Counted from the stretch's first letter, positions 1-9,492 are shown. The stretch: DNA of 64,000 nucleotides from Streptomyces sp. B1I3 (GCF_030816615.1 NZ_JAUSYD010000001.1:3224001-3288000); one strand, 5' to 3'. Made by a program: numbers and translations. The notes: generated from the letters alone by a model not told the origin.

Positions 1-1
1 G

Positions 2-655
2 GGCGGCCCTCCCGCCGAGGACCGCCTGCCCGTCGTCCTCCTGCACGGTTTCATCGACAACCGCTCGGTCTTCGTCCTGCTGCGGCGCTTCCTGGCGCGC
101 CACGGCTGGCACCACCTGGAATCGCTCAACTACTCCCCGCTCACCTGTGACGTCCGCACGGCGGCCGAACTGCTGGGCCGCCACGTCGAGGAGATCTGCG
201 ACCGCACCGGACGCCACGAGATCGACATCGTCGGGCACAGTCTCGGAGGCCTGATCGCGCGGTACTACGTGCAGCGGCTGGGCGGCGACCGACGGGTACG
301 CACCCTCGTCACCCTCGGTACCCCACACGGCGGCACGGCCGTCGCCCCACTGGCGGCCGCGCTCCCGATCGTCCGCCAGATGCGCACGGGTTCCGACCTG
401 ATCGAGGAGCTCCGCCACCCGGCCTCAGGCTGCAGGACCCGGTTCGTCAGCTTCTGGAGCGAGTTGGACAGGGTGATGGTCCCGGTCGAGACGGCGCGCA
501 TCGACCATCCCGACCTCGACGCGGTCAATGTGCGCGTGACCGGCATCGGCCATCTCGCACTGCCGGTCCATCCCGCGGTCGCGGCCGCGATCCGCCAGGC
601 ACTGGAGTCCGGGACCGCGGCCATCGACGTCCCGGGAACCGCTTCCGTCGCCTGA
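2..655 (+). CDS. Lipase/esterase, alpha/beta hydrolase fold (5' end missing)
   Basis: The reading frame is open from the window edge, so the N-terminus is cut off; 217 codons are visible. It starts near the first strand of an alpha/beta hydrolase: VVLLHGF gives the HG oxyanion turn, GHSLGG carries the nucleophile Ser, LGTPHGGT is typical of triacylglycerol lipase and PGAP1-like proteins, SELDRVMVP probably supplies the Asp, and GIGHLALP the His. The catalytic triad is therefore complete and the protein is probably active on lipid or ester substrates. Whether it is secreted cannot be judged without the N-terminus. The 269 bp to the next gene hold no recognised gene. Confidence 0.85.
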   Translation, partial: GGPPAEDRLPVVLLHGFIDNRSVFVLLRRFLARHGWHHLESLNYSPLTCDVRTAAELLGRHVEEICDRTGRHEIDIVGHSLGGLIARYYVQRLGGDRRVRTLVTLGTPHGGTAVAPLAAALPIVRQMRTGSDLIEELRHPASGCRTRFVSFWSELDRVMVPVETARIDHPDLDAVNVRVTGIGHLALPVHPAVAAAIRQALESGTAAIDVPGTASVA

Positions 656-924
656 CCATCGGGCGGCAAGGCTCAGGCACGGCGGCAGGCACTCCGACAG
701 GCTTCGCCGACAGCGCCGGTAACCGAACGTCAATCGAAAATAGAGCCAAGCCTCTTGCCCCTGTCCACCGAAAGGCCGCCGATTGCCCGTTTCCTGAGCA
801 ACCGGAACCTGCCGAAGATTGTCGTCGTCACGTACCGCCGGGTACAGTCGCGGCCACTGCTTCCCCTGGGATCCTCCAACCGGACCCCAGAACAGGTCCT
901 GCTGCCGAGGCGAGAGAGAAGTTG

Positions 925-2649
925 GTGAACGACCAGCACCCCCACGCCGGGTACGTCGGGTACGACAGCCATTCAACCGGCAGCTTCGACACCGACCCGC
1001 TCTTCGGAACCCTTCCGGGTCACCCCGACAACGGCCATGAGACGTACGACGGCGGCTACGCCACCGCGTACGACGGCGCCGACACCGGCTACTCCACCGC
1101 CTACCCCGCCGAGCCCTCTTCTCACACCGGATCGTGGGACACGGGCGCGCATCAGCAGGCCTCGTACGACGCCTACGGCGCCCAGACCCCCCCGCAGGCG
1201 CAGCCGGGGTACGAGACGACCGCCACCACCGCCACGTGGATGCCCGAAGCCGGAATCCCGGCGCAGGCAGCCGCCCACTCCCCTGACGCGACGGGCCAGT
1301 GGGACACCACCGGCTGGGAGAACACCGGCCAGGCGGACCAGTGGGCCACGGGCGACACCGGAGCCTTCCCCACCACGACGTTCAGCAGCACCGCCTACGC
1401 CACGGGCACCTACGCGGTCCCGGCCTTCGAGGCCTCCGGGTACGGAACCACCGACACCGGCGCCTACGACGCCACCGCCTGGAACACGGGCGCCACGCCC
1501 GATAGCGCCGCGTACACACCCGAACAGACGTCGCAGACCTCGTACGAACACCAGTCGCCGTCCTACGAGTCCTACGAGTCCCACGAGTCCTACGCCTCGG
1601 AACAGCACGCGGCACAGCCGTACGAGACGGAACAACACGCGGCGGAGCAGCACGCGTCGGAGCAGTACGGATCCGAGCCGTACGAGGCCCGGCCGTACGA
1701 GCCGGAACCCTACGGAGCTGACGCGCCCGGTTCCCACGGCGCCGCGGCCGGGACCGCCGACGCGGAGGCCGACAGCCACGCCGCCGCAGGGGCCGACGCC
1801 CACGACGCCGGGACGGGGGACGACCCGGACACCCGCATCGCCGACGTGACCGTGGCCCACGCCTCCGTAGCCGCGCGCCCGGTGGGCCGTGCGGCGCAGC
1901 GTGGCGGCAGCCGCGGCCGGCGGCGCACCCCGGCCAAGCGGTCCGCCCTCCTCACCGTCGCCGTCCCCTCCGCCTGCGTCATGAGCGTGGCAGGCATCGC
2001 CGCGGCTTCGGTGAGCGGCGTCGGCGCTGACGAGGAGAAGAAGGACGCCTCCACGTCCATGGCGGCCGCCGACACCGTCAAGCCCGTCGTCGCCAACAAC
2101 AAGCTGGACACCCAGCTCGCCAATCTCAGCGCCGACGCGGAGAACTTCGCCGACCGCGCCAGCCGCACGCAGGAGCGCATCGACCTCAGGGAACGTCAGG
2201 CCGCCGAGAAGCAGAAGCGCGAGGAGGAGGCCGCTCGCCGCGAGGCGGCGCGCCCGAAGTTCCTCCTGCCGGTCGGGCAGCACGGCCTCAGCGCGTACTA
2301 CGGCCAGGCCGGCGTGAACTGGATGTCCGTCCACACGGGCATCGACTTCCCCGTCTCGTACGGCACTCCCGTGATGGCGGCGACCGACGGCACGGTGCGC
2401 ACCCAGTGGAACAGCGCCTACGGCAACATGGCCATCGTCACCTCGCCCGACGGCACGGAGACCTGGTACTGCCACCTCAGCAGCACCAAGATCCGTTCGG
2501 GTTCGGTGAAGGCCGGTGACGTCATCGCCTACTCGGGCAACTCCGGGAACTCCACCGGCCCCCACCTGCACTTCGAGGTGCGGCCGGGCGGCGGCTCGGC
2601 GATCGACCCGATGCCCTGGCTCCGCAGCCACGGCCTCAACCCCAACTGA
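925..2649 (+). CDS. M23 (LytM) family peptidoglycan endopeptidase with long disordered N-terminus
   Basis: Predicted 574-aa envelope peptidase. Residues 1 to about 310 are low complexity, rich in Tyr, Glu, Ser, Thr and Ala with recurring SYE/QHA/EPYE words. A basic stretch (RRRTPAKR) and a hydrophobic segment near 340-366 suggest a single membrane anchor. A charged helix with many Glu/Arg/Lys follows, and the C-terminal M23 domain starts near 460. Zinc ligands are visible in HTGID (about residue 471) and HLHFEV (about 548). All expected metal-binding motifs are present, so it is likely an active endopeptidase cutting peptidoglycan cross-links. GTG at 925 is preferred over TTG at 922 because the purine-rich GAGAGAGAAG lies just upstream. 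It converges on pcrA. Confidence 0.88.
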   Translation: MNDQHPHAGYVGYDSHSTGSFDTDPLFGTLPGHPDNGHETYDGGYATAYDGADTGYSTAYPAEPSSHTGSWDTGAHQQASYDAYGAQTPPQAQPGYETTATTATWMPEAGIPAQAAAHSPDATGQWDTTGWENTGQADQWATGDTGAFPTTTFSSTAYATGTYAVPAFEASGYGTTDTGAYDATAWNTGATPDSAAYTPEQTSQTSYEHQSPSYESYESHESYASEQHAAQPYETEQHAAEQHASEQYGSEPYEARPYEPEPYGADAPGSHGAAAGTADAEADSHAAAGADAHDAGTGDDPDTRIADVTVAHASVAARPVGRAAQRGGSRGRRRTPAKRSALLTVAVPSACVMSVAGIAAASVSGVGADEEKKDASTSMAAADTVKPVVANNKLDTQLANLSADAENFADRASRTQERIDLRERQAAEKQKREEEAARREAARPKFLLPVGQHGLSAYYGQAGVNWMSVHTGIDFPVSYGTPVMAATDGTVRTQWNSAYGNMAIVTSPDGTETWYCHLSSTKIRSGSVKAGDVIAYSGNSGNSTGPHLHFEVRPGGGSAIDPMPWLRSHGLNPN

Positions 2650-2658
2650 CACGACGCC

Positions 2659-2738
2659 GTCCCCGGGCTCCCGGGGACGGACCGGCCCCCGGGGACGAAC
2701 CCCTGGGGACCGTCCCCGGGGACACCCCCGGGGACGTA
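2659..2738. terminator. GC-rich hairpin cluster between convergent genes
   Basis: GTCCCCGGG-CT-CCCGGGGAC at 2659-2678 is a perfect 9-bp stem. Further CCCCGGGGAC words follow at about 2686, 2715 and 2727, so several alternative hairpins can form. The location between the 3' ends of the M23 gene and pcrA suits a bidirectional terminator. Confidence 0.6.
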
Positions 2739-2749
2739 TCCCGCGAGTG

Positions 2750-5191
2750 CTACAGCTTCTCCACCGGTGCGTACCGGAGCAGCAGCTTCTTGGGCCGCTC
2801 GTCCCCGAAGTCGACCGTCGCCTTCGCCTGGTCCCCGAAGCCCTCGACCGCTGTCACCGTGCCCAGGCCGAACTGGTCGTGGGTGACCCGGTCGCCCACC
2901 ACCAGCGTGGCCACCGGCTTGTCCGAGGTGCGCCGGGTCGCGAAGCCCGAGGGCCCGGACCTGGAACGGGCCGAGGAGAGCGATGACGTGATGCCCGACG
3001 TGGGCCCCGCCGGAGCCGCCATCGGTCCCTTGCGCTTCCACTCCAGATGGGCGTCCGGGATCTCTTCCAGGAACCGCGACGGCGGGTTGTACGAGGGCTG
3101 CCCCCACGCGCTGCGCATGGCCGCGCGCGTCAGGTACAACCGCTCGCGAGCGCGTGTGATGCCCACATAGGCGAGCCGGCGCTCCTCCTCCAGCTCCTTC
3201 ACCTGCCCCAGGGCGCGCATGTGGGGGAAGACGCCGTCCTCCATGCCGGTCAGGAACACCACCGGGAATTCGAGACCCTTGGCGGTGTGCAGCGTCATCA
3301 GCGTGACGACGCCGGAGCCGTCCTCGTCCTCGTCGGGGATCTGGTCGGCGTCGGCGACGAGCGCGACCTTCTCGAGGAACTCGGCGAGCGTGCCCGCGCC
3401 TTCCTCCTCCGCCCGCTCCTGCTCGAATTCGAGGGCGACCGCGGCGAGCTCCTGGAGGTTCTCGATACGGGTCTCGTCCTGCGGGTCGGTGGAGGCCTGG
3501 AGTTCGGCGAGATAGCCGGTCCGCTCCATGACGGCCTCCAGCACGACCGCCGGTCCGGCGCCGGACTCCACGATCGTGCGGAGCTCCTCCATCAGCGTGT
3601 TGAACCGCTTCACCGCGTTGGTCGAGCGGGCCGCCATGCCGTACGCCTCGTCGACCCGGCGCAGCGCCTGCGGGAAGGAGATCTTCTCGCGCATCGACAG
3701 CGCGTCGATCATCGCCTCGGCCCGGTCACCGATGCCCCGCTTGGGGACGTTGAGAATGCGGCGCAGCGGGACGGTGTCCTCGGGGTTGGACAGGACCCGG
3801 AGGTAGGCCAGGACGTCCCTGACCTCCTTGCGCTCGTAGAAGCGCACTCCGCCGACGACCTTGTAGGGCAGTCCGACGCGGATGAAGATCTCTTCGAAGA
3901 CACGGGACTGGGCGTTCGTACGGTAGAAGACGGCGACGTCGCCCGCCTTCGCGTCCCCGGCGTCCGTGAGCCGGTCGATCTCGTCGGCGACGAACTGGGC
4001 CTCGTCGTGCTCGGTGTCGGCGACGTAGCCGGCGATACGGGTGCCGGCGCCCGCGTTCGTCCAGAGGTTCTTGGGCCGGCGGCTCTCGTTGCGCTCGATC
4101 ACGGCGTTGGCGGCGGACAGGATCGTCTGCGTGGAGCGGTAGTTCTGCTCCAGCATGATCGTCTTCGCGTCCGGGTAGTCCTCCTCGAACTGGAGGATGT
4201 TGCGGATGGTCGCGCCACGGAAGGCGTAGATCGACTGGTCCGCGTCACCGACGACGCACAGCTCACCCGGGGCGTCGGCGGCCTCGCCCGACGGGCCCAC
4301 CAGCTCGCGCACGAGCGTGTACTGGGCGTGGTTGGTGTCCTGGTACTCGTCGACCATGACGTGGCGGAAGCGGCGGCGGTAGTGCTCGGCGACGTCGGGG
4401 AACGCCTGGAGCAGGTGCACCGTCGTCATGATGATGTCGTCGAAGTCCAGCGCGTTGGCCTCGCGCAGACGAGCCTGGTACAGCGCGTAGGCCTGCGCCA
4501 GGGTCTTCTCGAAACCGTCGGTGGCCTGGCCGGCGAAGGTCTCCTCGTCGATCAGCTCGTTCTTCAGGTTCGAGACCTTCGCCGTGAACGACTTCGGCGG
4601 ATAGCGCTTCGGGTCGAGGTCCAGATCGCGGCAGACCAGTGCCATCAGGCGCTTGGAGTCGGCGGCGTCGTAGATCGAGAACGACGAGGTGAAACCGAGG
4701 AGCTTCGACTCGCGGCGCAGGATCCGCACGCACGCGCTGTGGAAGGTCATGACCCACATGGCGTTGGCGCGCGGTCCGACGAGCTGCTCGACCCGCTCCT
4801 TCATCTCGCCGGCGGCCTTGTTGGTGAAGGTGATCGCGAGGATCTGCCCCGGATGCACGCCGCGCTCGGCCAGCAGATGGGCGATCCGGTGCGTCAGCAC
4901 CCGGGTCTTCCCGGAACCGGCCCCGGCGACGATGAGCAGCGGGGAACCGGCGTGGACGACGGCGGCGCGCTGCTCGGTGTTGAGCCCGTCGAGCAGCGCG
5001 GCGGAGTCGAGGACGGGGCGCGGGGCACCGTCGCGGTAATAGGCCTCGCGCGGCGGCGGGGGGGTGTCGAAGACGTCCCCGAAGAGGCCCTCCGGCACCG
5101 GTTCGGGCGCGTGGTCCTCGGGGGGCGGCGGGGGGCCTTCACCCGCTTGCTGGAGGCCGGTCAGGAAACTGTCGTCAAAGAGGCTGCTCAT
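2750..5191 (-). CDS. pcrA: ATP-dependent DNA helicase PcrA/UvrD
   Basis: 813-aa superfamily 1 3'-5' helicase acting in nucleotide excision repair and removal of stalled replication or recombination intermediates. After about 65 disordered Pro-rich residues come the Q motif LNTEQRAAV, Walker A AGAGSGKT (about 89-96), Walker B VDEYQDTN, motif III GDADQSIYAFRGA, motif IV QNYRST, motif V TLHTAKGLEF and motif VI YVGITRARERL. The C-terminal KOW/Tudor-like tail (VGDRVTHDQFGLGTV) is typical of PcrA and is used for RNA polymerase contact in other bacteria. Length and motif set are normal. It stands alone, divergent from the riboswitch-controlled NlpC/P60 gene. Confidence 0.96.
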   Translation of the reverse strand: MSSLFDDSFLTGLQQAGEGPPPPPEDHAPEPVPEGLFGDVFDTPPPPREAYYRDGAPRPVLDSAALLDGLNTEQRAAVVHAGSPLLIVAGAGSGKTRVLTHRIAHLLAERGVHPGQILAITFTNKAAGEMKERVEQLVGPRANAMWVMTFHSACVRILRRESKLLGFTSSFSIYDAADSKRLMALVCRDLDLDPKRYPPKSFTAKVSNLKNELIDEETFAGQATDGFEKTLAQAYALYQARLREANALDFDDIIMTTVHLLQAFPDVAEHYRRRFRHVMVDEYQDTNHAQYTLVRELVGPSGEAADAPGELCVVGDADQSIYAFRGATIRNILQFEEDYPDAKTIMLEQNYRSTQTILSAANAVIERNESRRPKNLWTNAGAGTRIAGYVADTEHDEAQFVADEIDRLTDAGDAKAGDVAVFYRTNAQSRVFEEIFIRVGLPYKVVGGVRFYERKEVRDVLAYLRVLSNPEDTVPLRRILNVPKRGIGDRAEAMIDALSMREKISFPQALRRVDEAYGMAARSTNAVKRFNTLMEELRTIVESGAGPAVVLEAVMERTGYLAELQASTDPQDETRIENLQELAAVALEFEQERAEEEGAGTLAEFLEKVALVADADQIPDEDEDGSGVVTLMTLHTAKGLEFPVVFLTGMEDGVFPHMRALGQVKELEEERRLAYVGITRARERLYLTRAAMRSAWGQPSYNPPSRFLEEIPDAHLEWKRKGPMAAPAGPTSGITSSLSSARSRSGPSGFATRRTSDKPVATLVVGDRVTHDQFGLGTVTAVEGFGDQAKATVDFGDERPKKLLLRYAPVEKL

Positions 5192-5454
5192 CGCCTCACG
5201 AGTCTAGGCGGACCCACCGACAGCCCGGGCCGGTTTCCGCACGGGGAACCGTCTCCGTGCGCACAGGGAGAGGACGCGCACACGGTGCGTACGGATCCGG
5301 GGCCTGATCGTGGCGGCCGGTCCACGCCGCGGGAAAGGTCACGAAAATGTATCGGGCATATCGAACATCAACCTTCACAGGGGCAGCACGGGTTGGCTAG
5401 CGTGCTCCGACGGGCGACCCGTACCCCCTTGAGGCGAACCGCGCCGCGCGGGCG

Positions 5455-5640
5455 CCCCCGCCGAATCCGTACCGCCTCCACGGGCGCCCGGAACCGGGGA
5501 CCCACACGCAGCACCGGGGTGAATCGGTCCTTTCCCACCGGACCGCAGGGCAGCCTTCCGTTCCGCCCGAACCCTCCCCCAGTGCCTGAACGGCCTGGGG
5601 GGACCCCCATCGCTAACCCGGTAGGCGGTCCACGGAAGGA
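5455..5640 (+). ncRNA. Cyclic di-AMP riboswitch (ydaO-yuaA type)
   Basis: The 450-bp leader of the NlpC/P60 gene carries the conserved ydaO blocks in order: GCCGAATCCGTACCGCC (about 5459-5475), GGGGTGAATCGG (5516-5527), a CCCGAACCC block (about 5566-5574) and GCTAACCCGGTAGGCGG (5612-5628). The first ACCGCC can pair with the last GGCGGT to close the structure. In Streptomyces this class is known upstream of cell-wall hydrolase genes such as rpfA, where c-di-AMP lowers expression. Recognition is from memory of the consensus; a covariance-model search would settle it. Confidence 0.85.
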
Positions 5641-5650
5641 GATGCCGGCC

Positions 5651-6823
5651 TTGGAGTCGCATCGCAAGCCGCGCACCCGCGCGCGCACGAACACCCCTGC
5701 CTTCGGCCTCACCACAGCGGCGCTCGCCTCCGTCACCCTGCTGTCCACACAGAGCGCGACAGCCGCCCCGGCCGAGCCCAGGCCCGGCATCGAGGAGGTG
5801 CAGAAGAAGGTCGACGACCTCTACCGGCAGGCAGGCACCGCCACCCAGCGGTACAACAAGGCGAAGAGCGCCTCCGCCCAGCAGCGTTCCGAGGTCGACG
5901 CCCTGCTCGAGGCCGCGGCCCGACGGGCCGACAAGCTGAACGAGACGCGCCGCGAGCTCGGTGGTTACGCGGCGGCCCAGTACCGCAGCGGCGGAATCGC
6001 CCCGACGGCGACGTTCTTCCTCGCGGACGACCCCCAGTCGTACTTCGACCAGGACCAGCTGATGGCGCGGATGACCAGCCGCCGGCAGAAGGCGGTGGCC
6101 GACTTCCGCACGCAGCAGAAGGAGGCGGCGGCGAAGCGGGCCGAGGCGACGAACAGCCTGAAGACGCTCACCGAGTCGCAGGCCACCCTGCGCACCAGCA
6201 AGCAGCAGGTGCAGCAGAGGCTGAGCGAGGCACGCTCGCTGCTGTCCCGGCTGACCGCCGAGGAGAAGGCGCGGCTGGCCGAGCTGGAGCGCAGGAAGGA
6301 GGCCGAGGCCGAGCGCAAGGCGAAGGAGCTGGCGCGGCAGCAGGCCGCCGCCACGAAGGCGGAGGCCGACCGAGCCGCGCAGGAGGAGGCCGGCACGGAC
6401 GAGGCAGGCTCCGGGACGGCCACGGGTGGCGACACGGGCTCCGACACGGGCTCCGGCACGGACAGCGGCTACGCGTCCAAGGCCGACAAGGTGCTGGGCT
6501 TCGCGCGGGCCCAGATCGGCAAGCCGTACGTCTGGGGCGCGGCGGGCCCCGCCTCGTACGACTGCTCCGGGCTGACGCAGGCGGCGTGGAAGGCGGCGGG
6601 TGTCGACCTGCCCCGGACCACCTGGGACCAGGTGGAGGTCGGCACGCGGGTCGCCACTGCCGATCTGCGACCGGGTGACCTGGTCTTCTTCTACGACGAC
6701 ATCAGCCACGTCGGCATCTACAAGGGCGACGGCATGATGATTCACGCGCCGAAGCCGGGCGCGAACGTCCGCGAGGAGTCGATCTACTACATGCCGATCT
6801 ACGGCAGCGTGCGACCGGCGTAG
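5651..6823 (+). CDS. Secreted NlpC/P60 family peptidoglycan endopeptidase
   Basis: 390-aa secreted hydrolase predicted to cut within peptidoglycan stem peptides. An RTRAR-type basic start and a hydrophobic stretch ending at TAAPAEP form a signal peptide. Then comes a long coiled coil (about 50-255, rich in Lys, Glu, Gln, Ala), an Ala/Glu and Gly/Ser/Thr linker, and a C-terminal NlpC/P60 domain. Catalytic Cys lies in YDCSGLTQAAW, His in ISHVGIY, and the third polar residue in MIHAPKPG. TTG at 5651 is chosen because GGAAGGAG (5634-5641) lies 9 nt upstream; the ATG at 5642 is immediately next to that ribosome site and less likely. Translation or transcription is probably set by the c-di-AMP riboswitch. 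A frameshifted paralogue lies at 7601. Confidence 0.92.
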   Translation: MESHRKPRTRARTNTPAFGLTTAALASVTLLSTQSATAAPAEPRPGIEEVQKKVDDLYRQAGTATQRYNKAKSASAQQRSEVDALLEAAARRADKLNETRRELGGYAAAQYRSGGIAPTATFFLADDPQSYFDQDQLMARMTSRRQKAVADFRTQQKEAAAKRAEATNSLKTLTESQATLRTSKQQVQQRLSEARSLLSRLTAEEKARLAELERRKEAEAERKAKELARQQAAATKAEADRAAQEEAGTDEAGSGTATGGDTGSDTGSGTDSGYASKADKVLGFARAQIGKPYVWGAAGPASYDCSGLTQAAWKAAGVDLPRTTWDQVEVGTRVATADLRPGDLVFFYDDISHVGIYKGDGMMIHAPKPGANVREESIYYMPIYGSVRPA

Positions 6824-6846
6824 CCACGGGGCACGGCGCCGGGCGA

Positions 6847-6880
6847 CCCCGGACGGGCCGGGCGCCCGCGCCCGTCCGGG
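6847..6880. terminator. Hairpin between convergent genes
   Basis: CCCGGACGGG (about 6848-6857) pairs perfectly with CCCGTCCGGG (6871-6880). It sits between the stop of the NlpC/P60 gene and the stop of the membrane-protein gene, so it can serve both strands. Confidence 0.6.
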
Positions 6881-7234
6881 TCAGGTCCAGAGCGTGGCGA
6901 TGAAGATGTTGACGACCGTCAGCCCGCCCACGGCCGCGAACGCGCCCTTGCCGGCCTTCTCGTCGTCCCGCTTCACGTAGACGAGCGCGAGGATCACGAC
7001 CAGGATCAGCAGCTTGACGCCGATCTTGATGTTGTTCACGCTCTGGTCGTTCGCCTGGTCGAGCCCGACCAGGGCGACGCCGGTGACCAGCATGGTGAGC
7101 GCCCCGTGCAGCATCGCGGGCACGAAGCGGGCCGTGCCCGCCCCCATGGCCTTCATCTGGGTCAGGAAGCCGCCCAGCAGGGAGGCGATGCCGATGATGT
7201 GCAGGGCCACGAAGACATTGATGAGTACGTCCAT
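6881..7234 (-). CDS. Small integral membrane protein, unknown function
   Basis: 117 aa with four hydrophobic segments: the N-terminus (VLINVFVALHIIGIASLLGG), then MLHGALTMLVTGVALVGL, VKLLILVVILALVYV and a C-terminal segment ending in FIATLWT. A short cytoplasmic loop KRDDEKAGK separates the last two. The His near position 13 in the first helix and the overall pattern resemble small Streptomyces membrane proteins lying between NlpC/P60 paralogues. I know of no assigned function. ATG at 7234 is the only reasonable start. Confidence 0.8.
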   Translation of the reverse strand: MDVLINVFVALHIIGIASLLGGFLTQMKAMGAGTARFVPAMLHGALTMLVTGVALVGLDQANDQSVNNIKIGVKLLILVVILALVYVKRDDEKAGKGAFAAVGGLTVVNIFIATLWT

Positions 7235-7600
7235 GGCCGCAGCCTAGCCACGGCAAACCACCACTCTTCGGCCAGGTATGACTTCCCTATGAGAGCGCTG
7301 CGTCTGCGCGCTCGACATGTCCGAAACGTCGGCCTCCGGACAATTTTTCGGTCATTGATGGACAGCGAAACGCGATATCCGGGCAATAGTAGTCATTACA
7401 CCTCTTCCCCATGCGCCGGGTTTAGCGTCCCTTCCAGTGACCGGCTCTCCACCGCCGCCCCCCGCACCGGGGCGGCACACCGGTCGCCCCGCCGGGAGGT
7501 CCGGCGGTGGGCCACTCCCCCTGTGGTGGCCCGCCGCCGGATCCGGGCGGGCCCGCCGGCACCCCCCGACGGGCAGTCGAACGGAAGGACCCCCGCCCTC

Positions 7601-8672
7601 GTGGCCGCGCCCCGCAAAGCCGCTCACCGCAAGCCCAAGCAGCGCCTGTTCACCGGCCCTGCTGCCCGCACCGCAGCCACCCTGGCCTTCGCCGGAGCGG
7701 CGACCGCGACCGCCTTCGAAGGCGCCGCCCAGGCCGAGCCCCCGCTCACCCCGGCCCAGGTCAAGGCCGAGGTCGACCGGCTGTACCACGAAGCCGAGAT
7801 CGCCACCGAGCAGTACAACGGCGCGAAGGAGAAGGCCGCCGCCACCGCGAGGTCCCTCGACACCCTGCGCGACGAGGCCGCCCGCAGGACCGAGCGCCTC
7901 AACGCCTCGCGCGACGCCCTCGGCTCGTTCGCCGCCGCGCAGTACCGCACCGGCGGCATCGACCCGGCCGTCCGGCTGGCGCTCTCCTCCGACCCCGACC
8001 AGTACCTCCGGCGGGCCGCGTACCTGGACAGGGCCGGCGACCGGCAGGCCGGCGCGCTCAACGGCGTACGCCGGCAGGTCGGTGACATCGCCCAGCTGCG
8101 CGCCCGCGCCGAGGGCGAGCTCGCGACCCTCGCCGCGCGCCGGGCCGAGCTGCAGAAGCGCAAGGACACGGTCCGCAGCAAGCTGGCCGACGCCCGGAGG
8201 CTGCTGGCCACCCTGACCGCCGCCGAGCGGGCCGACTACGAGCGGACGGCGGACGCCGCGCACGGCGGCGGAGCCGCCCGTGCCGACCGCGGCGTCCCGC
8301 GCGGCTCCGTGGCCGCCTCCGGCGCCCGCGCGGCGCAGGCCGTCGACTTCGCCTACGGGGCACTCGGCAAACCGTACGTCTGGGGCTCCACCGGCCCCTC
8401 GTCCTTCGACTGCTCCGGGCTCACCCAGGCCGCGTGGCGGGCCGCCGGTGTCTCCCTGCCCCGCACCACGTACACCCAGATCAACGCGGGCAGGCGGGTC
8501 TCCCGTCTCCGAACTGGCCCCGGGCGACCTGGTGTTCTTCTACTCGGGGATCAGCCACGTCGGGCTCTACATCGGCGGGGGACAGATGATCCACGCCCCC
8601 CGACCCGGCGCCCCGGTCCGCATCGCCCCCATCAGCGAAATGCCCTTCGCCGGAGCGACCCGGGTGGCATAG
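7601..8672 (+). pseudogene. Frameshifted NlpC/P60 endopeptidase (paralogue of the 5651 gene)
   Basis: GTG at 7601 has GGAAGGA 11 nt upstream. The first frame encodes a signal peptide, a coiled coil and the start of an NlpC/P60 domain with catalytic Cys (FDCSGLTQAAW). Homology continues to RRVSR near 8506 and then leaves frame. The domain resumes in the +1 frame as SELAPGDLVFFYSG, then ISHVGLY and MIHAPRPG, ending at the 8670-8672 stop. Removing one base at about 8505-8507 restores RVSRSELAPGDL, the usual family sequence. As written, the catalytic His and third residue are lost, giving a non-functional product. The change is either a real recent mutation or a base-call error. The rest of the gene has normal codon use. 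Confidence 0.85.
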
Positions 8673-8712
8673 GCTCCGCGCCGACCGGAAGCCGCCAGAG
8701 AGAAGGCCCCCC

Positions 8713-9480
8713 TTGTCCACGGACACCGCCGTCCAGAGGTACGCGCGTACGCTCGCCCTGCGCTCCCCCGACCACTACCGCGTCGGCCCGTTCACGGTGC
8801 GACACAACCCGGGCTGGGAGCTGAAGTTCGCCAACTACGCCATCCCCGACCAGGACGCCGAGCCCACCGCGGGGGACGTCACCGACCTCATGGCGGCGAT
8901 GCGCGCACACGGCCGGCTGCCCCGACTGGAGTTCCTGCCGTCCTGGGCGCCGGCCGTGGAACAGGCCCTGCTGGACGCCGGTTTCACCGTGGAGAACCGC
9001 GCCCCGGTACTCGCCTGCACACCCGGCACGCTCCGCGCGCCGAAGCCGGTGGACGGGCTGCGCATCGCCGAACCCGGGACCGACGACGAGTTCGCGGCGG
9101 CCGCCGCGATCCAGCACACGGGCTTCGGCGGCGAGGGCGGCCCCGACGACGGCGAGATCGCGTGGCTGCGCGCGGCGACGGCCGGCGGTGGTGTGTCGGC
9201 CCTGGCCACCGTGGACGGCCTCCCCGCCGGTGCGGGCGGCTGTTCGGCCCCGGTCGACGGCATCGGTGAACTGGCCGGCCTGGCCGTCGCCGACGTCTTC
9301 CGCCGCCGGGGCGTCGGCGCCGCGCTCTCCGCATGGCTCACGACCACTGCCTTCGAGCGGGGCTTCGACACCGTCTGGCTGGAGCCGGGCAGCCCGGAGG
9401 TCGAGCGGATCTACGCGGGCATCGGCTACCGCCGGGTCGGCGAGAAGCTCAACATCTCGCTCGAACCGGATGCCCGCTGA
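8713..9480 (+). CDS. GNAT family N-acetyltransferase
   Basis: 255 aa. TTG at 8713 is preceded by GAGAGAAGG. The C-terminal half (about 115-250) is a GNAT fold: ATVDGLPAGAGGCS, LAGLAVADVFRRRGVGAALS (acetyl-CoA pyrophosphate-binding loop, here RRRGVG), then FDTVWLEPGS and YAGIGYRRVGEKLNIS. The N-terminal half is less conserved and probably forms a second, degenerate GNAT-like domain. The acceptor substrate cannot be inferred. It follows the broken NlpC/P60 gene by 40 bp on the same strand and converges on the response regulator. Confidence 0.85.
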   Translation: MSTDTAVQRYARTLALRSPDHYRVGPFTVRHNPGWELKFANYAIPDQDAEPTAGDVTDLMAAMRAHGRLPRLEFLPSWAPAVEQALLDAGFTVENRAPVLACTPGTLRAPKPVDGLRIAEPGTDDEFAAAAAIQHTGFGGEGGPDDGEIAWLRAATAGGGVSALATVDGLPAGAGGCSAPVDGIGELAGLAVADVFRRRGVGAALSAWLTTTAFERGFDTVWLEPGSPEVERIYAGIGYRRVGEKLNISLEPDAR

Positions 9481-9492
9481 CCCCGTGACCGG

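Noticed and set aside
656..924. Riboswitch before the M23 peptidase gene
   Set aside because: The leader lacks the conserved blocks seen at 5455-5640.
1037..1849. Pro/Arg/Thr-rich plus-strand ORF inside the M23 gene
   Set aside because: A shadow frame of the Tyr-rich N-terminal region; the M23 frame has normal codon bias and domains.
3047..5640. Upstream extension of the NlpC/P60 frame
   Set aside because: Antisense shadow of pcrA followed by the riboswitch; TTG 5651 with GGAAGGAG is the start.
7235..7600. Second ydaO-type riboswitch before the frameshifted NlpC/P60
   Set aside because: GC-rich hairpins exist but the GGGTGAATC and CTAACCCGGTAGGC blocks are missing.
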